This document shows, one piece after another, positions 1 through 11,350 of a DNA stretch of 64,000 nt. The translations under genes were made by a program, and so were the position numbers. Source of the DNA: Malassezia japonica (taxonomy: Eukaryota; Basidiomycota; Malasseziomycetes; Malasseziales; Malasseziaceae). The stretch's first letter is position 1; each line of letters opens with the position of its first letter. The stretch lies in the NCBI RefSeq assembly GCF_029542785.1, contig NC_083371.1, positions 496,001-560,000 on the forward strand. The letters are read 5' to 3'. A model generated the notes under the pieces. The model made no database searches. It saw nothing but the letters and a program-made list of their open reading frames with translations, and was not told the DNA's origin.

Positions 1-618
1 GAATCCGGCAAGATGGGCACGCCGTGGGACGCCGCGGCGGCCGACGCCCGTGCGAATGCGCCGGTGCCGCCCCCGAAGAAGTCGGCGGCCGACTTTTCGC
101 ACCCCCAGCCGCTGGTCGGCGTAATTATGGGCTCGGACAGCGATCTGCCCGTGATGCTGCCCGCCGCGCAGATGCTCAAGCAGTTCGAGGTGCCGTTTGA
201 GCTGACGATTGTCAGTGCGCACCGCACGCCCGACCGCATGCGCACTTATGCGAACGACGCGCGGGCGCGTGGCATGCGTATCATCATCGCCGGTGCGGGC
301 GGTGCCGCGCACCTGCCCGGCATGGTCGCCGCGCAGACGCCGCTCCCTGTGATCGGTGTGCCGGTCAAAGGCAGCACGCTCGACGGCGTCGACTCGCTGC
401 ACAGCATCGTCCAAATGCCGCGTGGCGTGCCTGTGGCGACGGTCGCGATCAACAACAGCATGAATGCGGGCCTCCTGGCCATCCGCATGCTCGGCACCGG
501 CATCCCGGCCTACCTCGACAAGATGCAGGCGTACATGGGCGAGATGAAGGACGGCGTCCTGCAAAAGGTCGAGCGCCTCCACACCGAGGGCTGGAACTAC
601 ACGCTGCCGGGCAAGTAA
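1..618 (+). CDS. ADE2: Phosphoribosylaminoimidazole carboxylase, C-terminal part (5' end outside window)
   Basis: This is the AIR carboxylase (PurE-type) domain of the fungal bifunctional Ade2, which converts AIR to CAIR in purine synthesis in the cytosol. The frame is open from base 1, so the N-terminal ATP-grasp part lies to the left of the window. Visible PurE motifs are GSDSDLPVM (substrate loop), [29 protein letters not shown] and [14 protein letters not shown]. The stop codon is TAA at 616-618. A 68-base gap with a CACGTG motif at 631-636 separates it from the next gene. The family call is firm; only the left boundary is unknown. Confidence 0.95.
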   Translation, partial: ESGKMGTPWDAAAADARANAPVPPPKKSAADFSHPQPLVGVIMGSDSDLPVMLPAAQMLKQFEVPFELTIVSAHRTPDRMRTYANDARARGMRIIIAGAGGAAHLPGMVAAQTPLPVIGVPVKGSTLDGVDSLHSIVQMPRGVPVATVAINNSMNAGLLAIRMLGTGIPAYLDKMQAYMGEMKDGVLQKVERLHTEGWNYTLPGK

Positions 619-686
619 GCGAGCTTGGCACACGTGATTTGTAGCGTAAATGAACGAGTCAGGGTCTTGACAATCTGCTTTTCTCG

Positions 687-2394
687 ATGAGCGCACAGAG
701 CCGTCTGTTTGCGCTTGCGTCGCACTTTGCGCCCAAGAGCGTCGAAGAGTACGACTATGTGATTGTTGGCGGTGGCACCGCCGGCTGCGTACTTGCGAAC
801 CGCCTCACGGAGGATGCAGGCGTCTCGGTCGCGGTCATCGAGGGCGGCGGCAGCGATGAGAAGGAGGACCGGTACGTAGACGGACTGACGCAGTGTCCTC
901 AACCTCCGCCGCTGGCTCGAACTCCTGGGGAGTGATCTGGACTACGGTTACACTACGACTGAGCAGCCGCGCGGCAACTCGCACATCCAGCACTCGCGCG
1001 CCAAGGTGCTGGGCGGCTGCTCGTCGCACAACACGCTCATCTCCTTCTTCCCTTTTAACGCGGACCTGGACAAGTGGCGCGACCACCACGGGTGCCCGGA
1101 CTGGGGCGCAAGCTCGCTCCAGCCGTACGGCACGCGCCTCAAGATGAACATCACACCGATTGCGCCGCAGCAGCGCAACCACGTCGTGCGCGACTGGGTC
1201 GAGGCGAGCAGCGCGGCGACCGGCGCGCCGGTCATGGAGGACATGAACGCACAGATTGCGTACCGCGGCGGCTTTTCGTCGGCAGTCGGCTTCTTCAACA
1301 TCTCGTACGACCCCTACAGCGGCTACCGCAGCAGCGCGAGCACGGCGTACATGCACCCTATCATGCCGCGCGGCGCGACGCCGCGCAAAAACCTGCACCT
1401 CTACTTGCACACATGGGTAGACCGCCTGGCGTTTGACGAGGCGGAGCCGACGCGCGTGCGCGGCGTGCACGCCGTCACAGCCACCGGCCAGCGCAAGATG
1501 ATCCGTGCGCGCCGCGAGGTGATCCTATCGGGCGGCGCGTTTGACACGCCGCGTCTGCTCCTCCTCTCCGGTGTGGGTCCCAAGGAGGACCTCGAAAAGG
1601 TCGGCATTGCGTGCCGCCACAATTTGCCTGGCGTCGGACTGAACCTCAACGACCACCCCGAGTCGATTATCCTGTGGGAGACGCGCGACACGCCCAAGGA
1701 GACGGTCATGTCGTCCGATGCGGGTCTCTTTGTGCGTGCGCTGCCGCCGGACGCGGAGCCGGTGCCGCACCCCGGTCCGGACCTCATGTTCCACATCTAC
1801 CAGGTGCCGTTTGTAGAAAACACCGAGCGCCTCGGCTTCGACGTGCCGAAGCACGCTATCTGCATGACGCCGAACGCGATGCGCTCGCGCGGCCGCGGCA
1901 AACTCTCGCTCGCGAGCTCAAACCCGAAGGACAAGCCGCTGATTGACTTCAAGTACTTCCAGGACCCCGACCACTACGACGAGCGCCTGTTTGTCGAGGG
2001 CATCAAAATCGCTCGCAAGGTCGCCGAGCAGGCGCCATTTGCGCAGCACCTCGTACGCGAGATCGCGCCGGGCCCCGAGTGCCAGACCGACGAGCAGATC
2101 TCGGAGTACGCGCGCAAGGCTGCGCACACCGTGTACCACCCTGCCGGCACCTGCCGCATGGGCACGCCGCCCGCGTACCGCGCGGGCAACGCCGACGCCG
2201 ACACGGTCGTCGTCGACCAAAAGAACCTGCGCGTCGTTGGCCTGCAAGGCTTGCGCGTGTGCGACGCGAGTGTGCTGCCCACCATTCCGTCTGTGAACCC
2301 CATGCTGACGATCCTCATGATCGCCGAGCGCAGCGCCGAGATCATCCGCAACGATGGATGGGTGAACGGCAAGCGTAAAGTGTACTTTGGATAG
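687..2394 (+). CDS. GMC-family FAD oxidoreductase (choline dehydrogenase / alcohol oxidase type)
   Basis: Two exons (687-871, 894-2394) are joined by a 22-nt intron and give 561 residues. The FAD-binding [13 protein letters not shown] motif is near residue 28. The first GMC signature ([14 protein letters not shown]) is only complete after splicing. The second signature is [16 protein letters not shown], and the C-terminal active-site region is [11 protein letters not shown] followed by [21 protein letters not shown] enzymes oxidise alcohols or sugars with FAD; the substrate cannot be read from sequence. No signal peptide is evident. The intron has a GTACGT donor and ends CTGACGCAG. Its stop is 15 bases from the end of the convergent GRAM gene. 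Confidence 0.9.
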
Positions 2395-2409
2395 ATTACT
2401 AGTATACAA

Positions 2410-5247
2410 CTACACTTTGCGCCAGACTTCAGAGCCGAGCGCGAGAAGTAGATTGAAGGCATCGTCTCGGTGGGACATGTTGGCAAGGTGCAGGGAGTTT
2501 TTGTTCCGCCGCGAAATCTTCATTCCGTTGCTGCTCCAGAGGAACAAGCGCAGCGAGTTGGTCTTGCGCAGGCCCACCACGTCGTCAAAGCGCGTCACAT
2601 AATGCTTTCCGGAGCTGCCCACCACATGTACAGGCGAGAAATAGAGATGGGTGGTCGTCACAATCAAATGGCCGGGGACACCATGGTGCTGGCACAGGAA
2701 ACTGCCCAGGCGCTTCTTGCTCATCGGCGCCTGGTTCGCGATCGGTGTCTTGGGCTCCGATTCGTCGCGACGCACAGCATGGGTTTGCGAAGAATCCAGG
2801 CTCGCAAAGCCGTCGAGCATCGGCTGGGGCGGCGTGCCAGCCGCACTGGGGTCGTTGGCATTGTGCTGCAGCCACTCTTGATAGTTCAGATGGCGCTGGC
2901 GCAGGAGCTGCACCGCGTACTGCGCATCGGTCGGCGAGCCAAGCACAAGCCACCACAGGGGGTTCAGGGGGCGGCGATAGCGGGGATAGTGCTCCTGCAG
3001 CGGCATCAGCGCAAAGAAGGAGAAGCCAATCGCAAAGAGCACCGTCTTGACCACGGTGTGCGCCGAACAGAACGTGACAAACGCAGCAGAGAGCGACAAG
3101 AGGACCACGGTGCGCTTGCTTGTCGCGGGGTTACGCCACAGCAAAATGTTCTTGATCTTCTCGTGGTAGTCGGCCACGTCCCCGGTCGCGACCTGCGACA
3201 CGACACCGTAGGTGTTCTGCCAGCGCTTGTAAATGTCCAGAATGTCTAGACGACTGCTGCGCTTCAGGCGCTCCGCCAGGCGGTTCGCATCCATACCACG
3301 GTGCATGCGCTCCTGCACACGCTGGTGCAGGTACGACTCGTCCGGCGGGAGGAAGCGGAACTGCAGCACATGGTAGATCAACATCACAAAGAACGCCGTA
3401 AAGAGCAAATCAGTGTACCACAAAACAAAGTAGATCATCGCCGCGGCCGCCGTACGCGTCGGGTCCTCCCACGAGTACATACGGCGCAGGTACGTCAGCA
3501 GTTGCTCCCAGAACGGTGCAATGATATAAAGACGCTCGACGTGCGAGCGCGCACGGGTTTCGCTGTACTTGGTCACCGGCGCGTCGTCCAAGTCGTTCGG
3601 CGCGTATCGTTCGATAAAGGCAAGGATATAGGCAATACAAAACGCCACACCATCCACATGGTCCTCTTTCGAGGGGATCTTGGTGGTGTGCGTCGACACA
3701 CGCGCCCGTTTGAGGGTCGGGCCCTCGGCGCCGGAGTTTGGCGCACTTTCGTACTGGTCCGAATCGTCCACCGGCGAGCAGACGGTCGTCGTGACCTCCG
3801 GTTTGTGGAGCAGGCCCTCTACAATGCCTTGCAGAGGACCATCCAACTCAACATGGTCTTCGTCGTGCTTGTCGAGGATCTCACCAGCCGAATTGGAACG
3901 CTTTAGCGACGTACCCGCACTCGGTTCCATAACGCAGTGCCCCGTCAGGCGGTTGTGGCGCTCGCCAGGCGTCGTACACGCCGACATTGGCTCCGGCGGC
4001 GCACCACTCGGCTGCAGCTGCTGCAGACCACGGTCAATGTGCATCAGCAGTTTGGAACGCTTGTGCGGATCGAGCTGCGCCAGCGCCGCCTGCTCGGAGT
4101 CCTCTTCCGTATTCTCATCGTCTTCGTCTGACGAGTACGCAAAGTCGTCCCACTGCGGCATGCGCGAAAAGTGCTGCGTGCTGCCCAGCAGGCGGACTTC
4201 GCGCGTATGCCGCGAAAAGTTTTGCAAGAACGTCTTGATTTCGACTTCGTCGAGCTCTTGCAGCGTCTTGCTCAGCGACTGCGAGTGGGGCGCGCTGGGA
4301 TGCAGCTCAGGCGCGCCATTTGCCGCCGAGGCAATCGGCGACTCGGACGCACTGATGAGGTTCCATGTATCGTGTCGAGGAAGGGTATCACGATCACTGC
4401 CATCGCGCGGATGCTGCTTTCCGCGGCGGTTGTACGCACGAGAAAACGGGTGCGCAAGGGGCGTGCCGCTGTGCCAGTTTCTCTTCTTGTTCATGCGGTG
4501 GGTGGGGTAGGAGAAGTAGTCTTCGCGCGCCGCGCCGTTTGCCTCGTCGTCCCCAGGCGAGTCGAGTTCGACTTCCGACTCGATAAACGGGAACTCGGTG
4601 TCGGTATTCACACCTTCTGAGGCAGAGCCGTGCCCATCCCGGTGGTGCCCGTGAAAGCGGTGGCGCATGTTGGGCTCGAGATGATCGCCTTCCCATGACC
4701 AACCGGACAGGGCAGGGACGTGATGTGTGAAGAACGACAGCCACGACTCATGCTGCGGGCAGTCAGATGCGTCATGGCCTGTCGGAAACTGTCCAGGCGC
4801 ACGCAGCTCGTCCGAATGATAGCCTTTCGCCACACTGTCTTCGTCCGGCGACGGTGGCGAGGGCCGCGAAACGGCCTCTGGTGGCGGTGCCACTGGCGCC
4901 TCTACCGGATCAAAAGCCAGAGAGTGTGGCGTCTGGACCTCGGGCGGTGCGAACGGCAGCGCCTTCTCGGTGGGGGGTGGGAGCGACCGAATCGATGGGA
5001 CCGAGGTTGGTGGTGTGTCGTCGCTGTTCACTAGACTTTGACGCCGCGAAAAAGTGTCCGACGGCGTGCTGCGTCCGTTTCGTGACCAGTAGCGAGAAAG
5101 GGGACGATCTGCGGACGTGGATGCACCTTTCGAGCTCGCGTTGGGCGCGTTGGCCCCAGGCTTGATGTGGAGCTTATCCATCAAGTTGCCCATCGAGAGC
5201 TTGGTGCCTCTGCGCTTTAAATTGGAGCGCTGTGGCGGTGGATCCAT
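2410..5247 (-). CDS. GRAM-domain multi-pass membrane protein
   Basis: A single exon encodes 945 residues. The first ~550 residues are polar and low in complexity (Ser/Pro/Asp/His-rich) and probably disordered. Hydrophobic segments follow around residues 640-665 and a pair around 745-785. The C-terminal ~110 residues look like a GRAM/PH-like fold (GHLIVTTTHLYFSPVHVVG, then RFDDVVGLRKTNSLRLFLW). GRAM domains bind membrane lipids, often at organelle contact sites. The layout resembles uncharacterised fungal GRAM/DUF3292-type membrane proteins. That is family resemblance only, and the function is unknown. It is convergent with the GMC oxidoreductase. Confidence 0.75.
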   Translation of the reverse strand: MDPPPQRSNLKRRGTKLSMGNLMDKLHIKPGANAPNASSKGASTSADRPLSRYWSRNGRSTPSDTFSRRQSLVNSDDTPPTSVPSIRSLPPPTEKALPFAPPEVQTPHSLAFDPVEAPVAPPPEAVSRPSPPSPDEDSVAKGYHSDELRAPGQFPTGHDASDCPQHESWLSFFTHHVPALSGWSWEGDHLEPNMRHRFHGHHRDGHGSASEGVNTDTEFPFIESEVELDSPGDDEANGAAREDYFSYPTHRMNKKRNWHSGTPLAHPFSRAYNRRGKQHPRDGSDRDTLPRHDTWNLISASESPIASAANGAPELHPSAPHSQSLSKTLQELDEVEIKTFLQNFSRHTREVRLLGSTQHFSRMPQWDDFAYSSDEDDENTEEDSEQAALAQLDPHKRSKLLMHIDRGLQQLQPSGAPPEPMSACTTPGERHNRLTGHCVMEPSAGTSLKRSNSAGEILDKHDEDHVELDGPLQGIVEGLLHKPEVTTTVCSPVDDSDQYESAPNSGAEGPTLKRARVSTHTTKIPSKEDHVDGVAFCIAYILAFIERYAPNDLDDAPVTKYSETRARSHVERLYIIAPFWEQLLTYLRRMYSWEDPTRTAAAAMIYFVLWYTDLLFTAFFVMLIYHVLQFRFLPPDESYLHQRVQERMHRGMDANRLAERLKRSSRLDILDIYKRWQNTYGVVSQVATGDVADYHEKIKNILLWRNPATSKRTVVLLSLSAAFVTFCSAHTVVKTVLFAIGFSFFALMPLQEHYPRYRRPLNPLWWLVLGSPTDAQYAVQLLRQRHLNYQEWLQHNANDPSAAGTPPQPMLDGFASLDSSQTHAVRRDESEPKTPIANQAPMSKKRLGSFLCQHHGVPGHLIVTTTHLYFSPVHVVGSSGKHYVTRFDDVVGLRKTNSLRLFLWSSNGMKISRRNKNSLHLANMSHRDDAFNLLLALGSEVWRKV

Positions 5248-6061
5248 CGTGAATGGTTATGCGCCCTGGAACGATCGGACGTGCACTCGGCAGGGCAATG
5301 CGCTAGCCGGGAGGTACGGTCGATCACACCTGTCAGACGAACAAATTCGTTAATAGTCACGCGGCCCTTTAAAAAGCGCTCGTGCGCCCTGTCGGCGCGT
5401 GAAACGTGCAGCCGGGCGGACCCGCGATCAGGTCACTACGAACAGCCTTAATATTTTGCCCGACGCGCCACTTTTCCCGCGCATCGGGAAATCGGGCATC
5501 CGGTGCCGTGATTGGGCGGGCCCAACAGGGTCGCTACGCCCGGTCGGACCGCGCGGAGTTCCTGGGACGGCGGCGTCGCGATGTGCCGCGGCGTGTCCGG
5601 GCGCACCGGCGAATAGAGACGGGGTATAGATGAAATAGATGAAAAGGGAGAGGCAATAGGGCCAAAGAGTTTACTTGGCAGGCTCTGTTGCGAGGCAGTG
5701 CCGAGCTTGGCAGCGCAGGGATGGCGAAGGAGTGGTGCAGTGATACTTGTTTGAAATGATTCAACTCACGCGGGCGCTTGATGGCCTGTCGATACGCCCC
5801 CGCGTGCACCGCAAGCGTTGGAAGGACTATACGAGCTGGCCCTACGGACTACGCCATACCTAACCCAACGCTCCGCTTGCCGCGCTTGTTCTCCCCACCA
5901 GCGGACCCTTAGGTTCCACGTGTCGCGCTGCGCGCACGCATCGCTACTACCTGGAATGACTGCGGCACATATACCCCAAGTATACGAGACTATGTCACGC
6001 TCCATCACACTTAACAAGAGAGAACGCATGGAAAACAGGGGCATGCCAAACAAGCTTGCGC
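5248..6061. other. Gene-free stretch between the GRAM gene and ARF1
   Basis: About 810 bases lie upstream of the GRAM gene and downstream of ARF1. Short ORFs here show no recognisable protein and no typical intron signals linking them. An ATTGG (inverted CCAAT) lies near 5512 and a CACGTG at 5917-5922. I saw no tRNA-like B box. It probably holds the GRAM-gene promoter and 5' leader plus the ARF1 3' end. Confidence 0.5.
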
Positions 6062-6791
<730 letters not shown>

Positions 6792-7144
6792 CTTGATTCT
6801 ACGCGCAGTGGTCCAAGTAACTCGAGTGGACGGCGGTCGGAAAACGACGACGCGCTCCGTGTGCCTCGTGCCAGTGTTTGGTTGGCCTAGTAGGTCGTGT
6901 TAGATCCGGCGCAATGCCCTAAGCCTGCGCTGGCGGTGCCGCAGCTGCCATGTGGCTTGCTGAGCAAATACCGCGCGGCGCGCCGGCCTGGTTTTCCTTA
7001 CTCTCCGTTCTGCTATACCAAGTCGGCGCGTCTGCTGGTGGCTCGTCGACATGGACGCGGAACTAGAGGAAGAAAGGGGGGCCACTAATGCATGCCGAGG
7101 GGTCTCTTACCCATGCTCGGGGCGCTTCGCTGCCTCCCTACATG
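6792..7144. other. Gene-free stretch upstream of ARF1
   Basis: About 350 bases lie between the ARF1 start (minus strand) and the end of the next minus-strand ORF. No convincing ORF or RNA gene is seen. It should hold the ARF1 promoter and leader. Confidence 0.45.
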
Positions 7145-7936
7145 TCAGAATGGGCGCCGTGTCCGTGGCTGCGCAAGGTACCATTCCCGTTCGAGGGCGT
7201 GCAGCCGCGTACGGCGCGCCGGCGTGAGCGGTGCTGGGCTTGGTGGTATGGGCGGTACTTGTGTGGCTGCACGCACTGCGTCGACGCGCTGCTGGAGCTC
7301 GACAGCGTAGGGTAGGAGCCATGGATCGTGTGGCGTGCCGCACGAGGCCCGACCCGCGTCGGCGAGGGCCAGAGTCGTCGAGGCGCGCGAGTGCTCTACG
7401 CCGCTCTCCACAACAATCCGCTCGCGCTCGCGCTCGATCCGTACACAGATAGACTGCAAGGCCGGGCGCCGCTTTTCAATCCGCAGCACATAGTCGCTTA
7501 CGTGCCCGGGCGGCGCGGCAAACACGGTGCAGATCGCGCGCGATCCTGGGTGGGTTCGTGACGCGTGGGCGCTCGCCCGCGTGTCGGTCCAGCAGGCGAC
7601 CGGCGTATGCGCATGGAGCCGCAGGAGCCACTGGACGCCGAGGCGGAAGTACGAAGCAGCCCAACTCGGGACCTCGCCTGCACACCTCTCCTCTGTCTCT
7701 CTTTCGGGAATAGCCGCGTCCGGCGCGAGCCTACGTGCTACGCCGAATGCGCGCGGCACGATGCGGACGTACGTCCATCCTACGTCGTGCGTCCCCCTTC
7801 TATGCGATGCGATGGTAAGCACATGGTGCAGATCTATCTCGATGAATCCATTCGGAATCGCCTGGTGCGTCGGCGCGACCTCGTCCCACGCCGCGAGCGC
7901 GAGCTGCCGCCCGACGAGCGCGGCGTGCGTCCACAT
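7145..7936 (-). CDS. Unrecognised protein, 263 residues
   Basis: The ORF is open over 264 codons and starts 41 bases from the divergent NBL1 start, the close spacing usual for real pairs here. I recognise no family. It is Arg/Ala-rich with no clear membrane segment or signal peptide. The start MWTHAALVGRQLALAAWDEV is the first in-frame ATG. Near the 3' end, a GTACC donor and a CTGAC...TAG acceptor would allow a splice that changes the tail from a QPRTRRPF ending to one ending in AAKRPEHG, so the C-terminus is uncertain. In GC-rich DNA some long ORFs are spurious; position and start make this one more likely real than not. Confidence 0.5.
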   Translation of the reverse strand: MWTHAALVGRQLALAAWDEVAPTHQAIPNGFIEIDLHHVLTIASHRRGTHDVGWTYVRIVPRAFGVARRLAPDAAIPERETEERCAGEVPSWAASYFRLGVQWLLRLHAHTPVACWTDTRASAHASRTHPGSRAICTVFAAPPGHVSDYVLRIEKRRPALQSICVRIERERERIVVESGVEHSRASTTLALADAGRASCGTPHDPWLLPYAVELQQRVDAVRAATQVPPIPPSPAPLTPARRTRLHALEREWYLAQPRTRRPF

Positions 7937-7977
7937 CGTGGCCGTGCGAGTTCACGTGACAGTGTTGTTGCGACACG
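7937..7977. promoter_or_regulatory. Short bidirectional promoter with TCACGTGA
   Basis: Only 41 bases separate the two divergent starts, and they contain TCACGTGA (CACGTG at 7953-7958), an E-box/Cbf1-like palindrome that recurs in intergenic gaps across the window. Confidence 0.5.
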
Positions 7978-8296
7978 ATGCCGCCCAAAAAAGGGGCCGG
8001 CAAGCCGGCGCTGTCGGAGGAGCAGATCGAGTACATCCTCGCCAACTTTGACCTTGAGTGTATGTCGCAATGCTAATGCAGCGGAGAAAATGCTTTCCGA
8101 GCTCAAAAATTCTGCGGACCGCCAGCTGACGGTCGCGCGCGAGCAGATGGAGGCGCGGCTGCACAAGATCCCTCCGGACGTGCGGAATATCACGCTGCAA
8201 GCCTACTATGACATGCACGCGGACACGGCGGGGTCCGAGCGTGGGCGCCAGCTCCCCCCCCTCGCGATGGCGAGTCTGCCGAACGGCAAGGCATGA
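7978..8296 (+). CDS. NBL1: Borealin N-terminal-like protein, chromosomal passenger complex subunit Nbl1
   Basis: Two exons (7978-8059, 8082-8296) around a 22-nt intron (GTATGT donor, CTAATGCAG end) give 98 residues. The spliced protein has the Nbl1/Borealin N-terminal pattern: ILANFDLESEKMLSELK followed by an amphipathic helix, a basic REQMEARLHKIPPDVRNITL and a short tail. In yeasts Nbl1 (~70 residues) bundles Sli15/INCENP and Bir1/Survivin and targets Aurora B to centromeres. The intron sits exactly between LDLE-like residues and the helix, so unspliced reading hides the gene. It ends 14 bases from the convergent RPA49 stop. Confidence 0.8.
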
Positions 8297-8310
8297 AATA
8301 CAACTATGGC

Positions 8311-9790
8311 CTAGCGGCGAGGCGGTCCGCGTTTCCGCTGCTGGGGGAAGACGACGGGGACCTTGAGGCGCCAGCGCTTGACTTGCTGCGTGACGACCTG
8401 GTCGTCGTCGACCTCGTGCTGTGTCTTTTGTGACGTGGTGCATCCCAGCGAGCGGAAGAGGTCGCTGACTCTGCGGTGAGCTCCTGTATACTAGCATACG
8501 TACCGTTGTGTAGGCACACTCAGTTCCTGCGCTAGAGGCTGTGGAGCGACGCTGAACTCGTCCAGGTGCAGCGCGAGCACCAGGATATGAGCAAAGAGCT
8601 TGGTCTCGGTCGTCGCCGTCATCACCGGTCTGGGTTAGGCAGGAAACGTACTTTTGCGATCCGCGCGCTTTCTCGGCAAAGCGTGACAAGAGGTCGTCCA
8701 TCAGGACCTCCTTCTCGCGGTCCGGCACGCGCATCTTTTGTGCAAGCAGCATGCCGCTTTCGTCGCCGCTCTTGCCGATGCTGCGCGCGTTGCGACGGAA
8801 GGACAGGAGGAGCGCCAGGTAGTAGCCCACGCGGACCAGCTCGGCGGCCTTGGACGCCGCGCCGTCGTTCTGTGCGGTTTGCACCACACTCCAGAGGCGC
8901 GGAAGGAGCCACGGCGAGGGCTGCGGAAGCATGCGCAGCGCCTTGCTGAGCTCCGACTGCGACTGGCAGGCAAGCAGCGCCTTGGTACCGAGCGCCTTGC
9001 GCACCGTCGGCGGCAGGAGCGTGTCGAGCGCGTACACGTCGGCGGGGTCCTCTGCATCGACATTCGCCTGGGGCAGCGCGCGGCTCGCGTTGAGCGCCGC
9101 CGCGAGCTCGCTCTCGGTCGGCAGGCTCGCGACCGACTCGTCGATGCCGCTCGCAACGTGCTCGAGCACGCTGTCCATATTCTCCGTGTTGACCTTCATC
9201 CGGTCCATGTTGCGCGCGGCCTGCTTCTGCTTCTTGTTGCCGAACGCCTCGCCCAGGTCGCGGCGCGCCCGCGAGTAGTCGAGGCCGTCGGCGGCGCTGC
9301 GCAGCGCCGATGCGCTCACGTCCGCCAGCGCCTTGACCGACCGGTTGAGCGTAAAGACAGGCACCGCACGCAGCGTTACCTGCTGCGTCTTTTTGTCGTA
9401 CACACCGAGCAGATACTCGCCCGAGTAGCCACGCGTGTCGCGGCGCAGCGCCGGCGGAGCGCTCGACGATGCGCCGAGGTCCCAGTTGGTCGAGAGGTAC
9501 TGCACCGTCGGCGTCTCGCCCGTGACAAGCAGGCCATCCTTCATGGTCGCCGCGCCGTTGTCCTCGCCGCTGTCCGAGGCGTGGTACAGAGAAAAGTCGG
9601 TCGAGGTCCCTGGCTGGAACTCGCCAAAGGAGGCGAGGACCGTGCCGAGCGGCGCGTCCTTATCCTGCACATGCACCACCGCCTTGCCGCTATCCGAATT
9701 TTCCTGCGTCTTGGCCTTCTTCTTCGCGGAGGTATCCATCTCGGCGTCCTTTGCACGGCGCTTCGACGAGCCGTCCTTGGCACCTGCCAT
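8311..9790 (-). CDS. RPA49: RNA polymerase I subunit A49
   Basis: Three exons give 474 residues; introns are at 8630-8651 (22 nt) and 8471-8503 (33 nt). A lysine-rich N-terminus leads into the dimerisation domain (FSLYHASDSGED, YLLGVYDKK, VTLRAVPVFTLNRSVK). The tandem winged-helix region then contains DTLLPPTVRKALGTK, VGYYLALLLSFRRNARS and, after splicing, KLFAHILVLALHLDEFSV. A49 pairs with A34.5 and aids Pol I initiation and elongation in the nucleolus. An in-frame ATG eight codons upstream (9814) exists; MAGAKDGSSKRRA at 9790 is the better start because the divergent gene begins at 9854. Confidence 0.88.
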
Positions 9791-9853
9791 CGTCGCGAAA
9801 CGAGCCCGGCGCAATTTTTTGTCGCTGAGTCAGCTCCTCCACTGTCTCTGACG

Positions 9854-11311
9854 ATGAGCCTGGCGCGACTGCTTCCCCGCGCGGCGCTGCGTGCGCCGTG
9901 CGTGCCGCGCGTGCCGCTGCGTGCCCTGAGCACGGCGGTGAACAAGGATGAAGGAAGGGGCGCGCTGATGCGTGTGCTTTCCGACTCGATCAAGGCGACC
10001 GGCCCGCTGACCGTGCCGACGTACATGCAGGCCTGCCTGACGAACCCCGATTATGGCTACTACGCCGGCAAGATGCACGACGAGGTGCACGGGATCCTGG
10101 GTGCACGCGGCGACTTTATCACCTCGCCCGAGATCAGCCAGGTCTTTGGCGAGCTGCTCGCCGTCTTTTTCGTGTCGCGCTGGCAGGCGGCCGGCATGCC
10201 GCGCAATGTGCGCATCGTCGAGCTGGGCCCCGGCCGCGGCACGCTGCTGAGCGATATGCTGCACACCTTTTCCGCGTTCCCCGAGATGATGTCGGCGATC
10301 AAGACGCTCGAGATGGTCGAGGCGTCGCCGTCGCTCCTCGCGCAGCAGGAACAATCGATCTCGGCGACGCTCCAGCGCCACAGCAAGAAGCTTGTCTCGC
10401 CCGCGACGCCCCTTGCCGAGCTCGGCGAGAACGAGATGCGTGCAGAGTGGTTCCCATCGTACCATGGCGTGAATGTCGACCCCGACGCGTGGACCATCGT
10501 TGTTGCGCACGAGTTCTTTGACGCCCTGCCCATCCACATCTTTGAGAAGAAGCTCGAGGGGTGGCGCGAGGTCTTGGTCGACATTGAGACCGACGCGAAC
10601 AAGTCCGGCGTCACGGTCCTCAAAGCTTCTGACCTCGCCAAGCCAAAGAAGGACGACGAGCCCCGTCTGCGCTTTGTCGTGTCCCCCGGCGCGACGCCTT
10701 GGTCGCAGCTCCTTGCGGCCAAGAACGAGCGCTTCCGCAACCTGCAGCCCGGCCAGCGCGTCGAGGTGAGCCCGTTGAGCTGGGCGGTGGCCCGCCGCAT
10801 CGGCGAGTGGGTCTCGGGCTACGATGCGCTAAAGGTCAAGAACGACGGCAGCGCCGAGGAGCTCACCGACGAGCAAAAGAAGGAGCGTGCGCGCCCCTCG
10901 CAGGGCGGCTGTGCGCTGGTCGTCGACTACGGTGCGGCGCGTTTCTTTAGCGACAGTTTCCGTGGCTTCCGCGACCACAAGATTGTGAGTCCGCTGGAGC
11001 TGCCCGGCCAGTCGGACCTGACGGCGAACGTCGATTTTTCCTTCCTGCAGTCGGCAATTGCCACGACGGATGCCGCGTCGCACGGTCCCATGACGCAGCG
11101 CGACTTTCTCGGCAGCCTCGGGCTGGGCCTCCGTGTAAAGAAGCTCGTCGAGGACAATGGGCCGTCGCGCGCCAAGGACATTGAACAGGCCGCGTCGCGC
11201 CTCATCGACAGCACCGGCATGGGCACGCAGTACCAGGTGATGTGCATCGAAGCCGCGCAGGCATCACACGCTGGCGAGCGCGAAAACCAAGAAGTCTATC
11301 CCTTTTTGTAG
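9854..11311 (+). CDS. Mitochondrial MidA/NDUFAF7-type protein arginine methyltransferase
   Basis: A single exon of 485 residues starts with a Ser/Arg/Leu-rich presequence (MSLARLLPRAALRAP) expected to target mitochondria. The MidA/NDUFAF7 fold is shown by YMQACLTNPDYGYYAGK, DFITSPEISQVFGEL, the SAM-binding IVELGPGRGTL, VAHEFFDALPIH and the C-terminal ALVVDYG. In animals the homologue symmetrically dimethylates NDUFS2 during complex I assembly. A complex I role here is inferred. The ATG at 9854 is chosen over an upstream open frame that is only the antisense shadow of RPA49. Confidence 0.9.
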   Translation: MSLARLLPRAALRAPCVPRVPLRALSTAVNKDEGRGALMRVLSDSIKATGPLTVPTYMQACLTNPDYGYYAGKMHDEVHGILGARGDFITSPEISQVFGELLAVFFVSRWQAAGMPRNVRIVELGPGRGTLLSDMLHTFSAFPEMMSAIKTLEMVEASPSLLAQQEQSISATLQRHSKKLVSPATPLAELGENEMRAEWFPSYHGVNVDPDAWTIVVAHEFFDALPIHIFEKKLEGWREVLVDIETDANKSGVTVLKASDLAKPKKDDEPRLRFVVSPGATPWSQLLAAKNERFRNLQPGQRVEVSPLSWAVARRIGEWVSGYDALKVKNDGSAEELTDEQKKERARPSQGGCALVVDYGAARFFSDSFRGFRDHKIVSPLELPGQSDLTANVDFSFLQSAIATTDAASHGPMTQRDFLGSLGLGLRVKKLVEDNGPSRAKDIEQAASRLIDSTGMGTQYQVMCIEAAQASHAGERENQEVYPFL

Positions 11312-11350
11312 TCGGAGTCGTAGCACGCTATGAATACATACGCACTCCAC

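Noticed and set aside
8738..9853. Long plus-strand frame running into the MidA-type gene
   Set aside because: It is the antisense of RPA49; Arg/His/Val-rich translation with no family. Spliced RPA49 on the minus strand is conserved.
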